Shown here piece after piece: positions 63,209 through 64,000 of a stretch of DNA of 64,000 nucleotides. The DNA is from an uncultured Roseicyclus sp. GTDB lineage: Bacteria > Pseudomonadota > Alphaproteobacteria > Rhodobacterales > Rhodobacteraceae. The stretch covers positions 1-64,000 of the forward strand of contig NZ_CALAHQ010000034.1 in assembly GCF_937892565.1 (NCBI RefSeq), written 5' to 3'. The position numbers and the translations under genes are program-made. A model generated the notes under the pieces. It saw nothing but the letters and a program-made list of their open reading frames with translations, ran no database searches and was not told the DNA's origin. How positions within the stretch are numbered: the stretch's first letter is position 1; each line of letters starts with the position of its first letter.

Positions 63209-63865
63209 TCAGTCGGTGGCAACCAGTTCCCAATTCGGATCATTGGCGCCCATGGTGCGCGCAAAGGTCCAGACATCGCGCTGGCGCTTGATTTCATTGG
63301 GGTCGCCTTCGACCACCTGACGATCCGCGTTACGGACCACCGAGGTCAGTTCACCCACGAAGCGCACCGTGATTTCACCCATGCCGGTTGCCCGATCAAA
63401 GCGTGCATGGTCCAGCGCCAGTTCGCGAATGCCGATAAAGCTGGCGTCGATGGTCAGGTTCTGTTCCTGACGCTGACGGATGACCGTTTCAAAGGTGTCC
63501 ATCACATCGGGCGCAAGGAAGGGGCGCAGCCCATCCACATCCCCGTTCTCAAAGGCCATCAGGATCATTTCATAAGCGCCGCGCGCTCCCTGGAGGAACT
63601 CCGACACGGAAAAGCCGGGTTCTGCCAGCTTCATGGCGGCCAGCGCCTTGGCGCTATCCGATCCGTCCTCGACATGATCCGTGATGTCGCGGTCGGGGCC
63701 GCCTTCGATCACCTCAAAGTCGCGGCGCCGATCCGGTCGGGCGGTTGGGGTGGAGACGGGGGGGTTTTCGAAACCTTCGCGGGTTCCCAACACGCTGCGC
63801 AACCGCAAGATCAGAAAGATCGCGATACCGGCGAGAACCAGAAAGGGCAACAGGGACGAGTTCAT
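63209..63865 (-). CDS. Tim44-domain (import-motor-like) protein
   Basis: A 218-aa protein. An N-terminal membrane segment (LLPFLVLAGIAIFLILRL) is followed by a short linker and a Tim44-like domain (FLQGARGAYEMILMAFENGD, FLAPDVMDTFETVI, ITVRFVGELTSVV, DVWTFARTMGANDPNWELVAT). AAGGAG precedes the ATG. Alphaproteobacteria commonly carry this gene near fxsA and secB. Its role is poorly defined; a ligand- or protein-binding function at the inner membrane is likely. Confidence 0.87.
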   Translation of the reverse strand: MNSSLLPFLVLAGIAIFLILRLRSVLGTREGFENPPVSTPTARPDRRRDFEVIEGGPDRDITDHVEDGSDSAKALAAMKLAEPGFSVSEFLQGARGAYEMILMAFENGDVDGLRPFLAPDVMDTFETVIRQRQEQNLTIDASFIGIRELALDHARFDRATGMGEITVRFVGELTSVVRNADRQVVEGDPNEIKRQRDVWTFARTMGANDPNWELVATD

Positions 63866-63993
63866 GAAAGCTCCTTGCCGGGCGAACAGTCTTCTAATTT
63901 GGGCCGTGAAGAACATATGTAGGTCAGGGGTGGTATCAAGTCCATCACCCAAGACCGCGCTTTATCGCGCAGATGCAGACCGGAGCTTTGCCG

Positions 63994-64000
63994 ATGTGGC
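63994..64000 (+). CDS. Possible start of a truncated gene (fxsA-like) at the window edge
   Basis: CGGAGCTTTGCCG followed by ATGTGGC: a GGAG site and an ATG coding Met-Trp, the usual beginning of FxsA, which often lies divergent from the Tim44-domain gene in Rhodobacteraceae. Only seven bases are visible, so this is a guess from context. Confidence 0.25.

Overview
The window is a high-GC alphaproteobacterial chromosome segment, almost certainly from the family Rhodobacteraceae. It carries a complete photosynthesis gene cluster (about 12.5-58.5 kb) flanked by housekeeping genes. Three features point to an aerobic or facultatively aerobic marine-type anoxygenic phototroph, of the Roseobacter group or a Rhodovulum-like relative. 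The only Mg-protoporphyrin monomethyl ester cyclase is the oxygen-dependent AcsF. crtA (spheroidene to spheroidenone) is present. The puf operon ends in pufC rather than pufX. The PufC here has only three CXXCH heme motifs instead of the usual four.

Left flank (0-12.5 kb): a low-GC GNAT gene, the formaldehyde-oxidation genes fghA and adhI/flhA with an AEC transporter, a TetR regulator and a GNAT enzyme between them, an I78-type inhibitor, and the rimP-nusA-ylxR-infB operon with an attenuator-like leader.

Photosynthesis cluster: (1) tspO-crtB-crtI leftward, divergent from crtA-bchIDO rightward. (2) A long leftward superoperon bchF-bchN-bchB-bchH-bchL-bchM-lhaA-puhA-puhB-puhC-orf98-acsF-puhE-hemA-cycA, covering bacteriochlorophyll synthesis, reaction-centre H subunit, assembly factors, ALA synthase and cytochrome c2. 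(3) Divergent from it, ppaA/aerR-ppsR, then bchG-bch2-bchP-idi rightward. (4) A second leftward superoperon crtE-crtF-bchC-bchX-bchY-bchZ-pufQ-pufB-pufA-pufL-pufM-pufC-dxs. (5) crtD-crtC rightward, divergent from crtE. Idi and Dxs supply isoprenoid precursors for carotenoids and the chlorophyll tail.

Regulation can be read from the DNA. Nine exact TGT-N12-ACA palindromes (PpsR/CrtJ operators), plus two one-base variants, lie only in the five intergenic regions that start photosynthesis transcripts, and several overlap recognisable -35/-10 elements. ppsR itself, with both redox cysteines, and its B12-binding antirepressor ppaA/aerR are encoded centrally. PpsR would repress the cluster under oxygen or light, with PpaA/AerR modulating it.

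Right flank (58.6-64 kb): hslV, a multi-spanning membrane protein gene and hslU in one coupled operon, then smr, mltA and a Tim44-domain gene leftward, and possibly the start of fxsA at the edge.

No tRNA, rRNA, CRISPR array, insertion sequence or phage gene was seen. The most unusual items are the triheme PufC, a dispersed AAATAC.CCGGGG repeat family with one copy inside the bchB reading frame, the absence of a normal start codon for crtC, and a start-codon-spanning inverted repeat at bchG.
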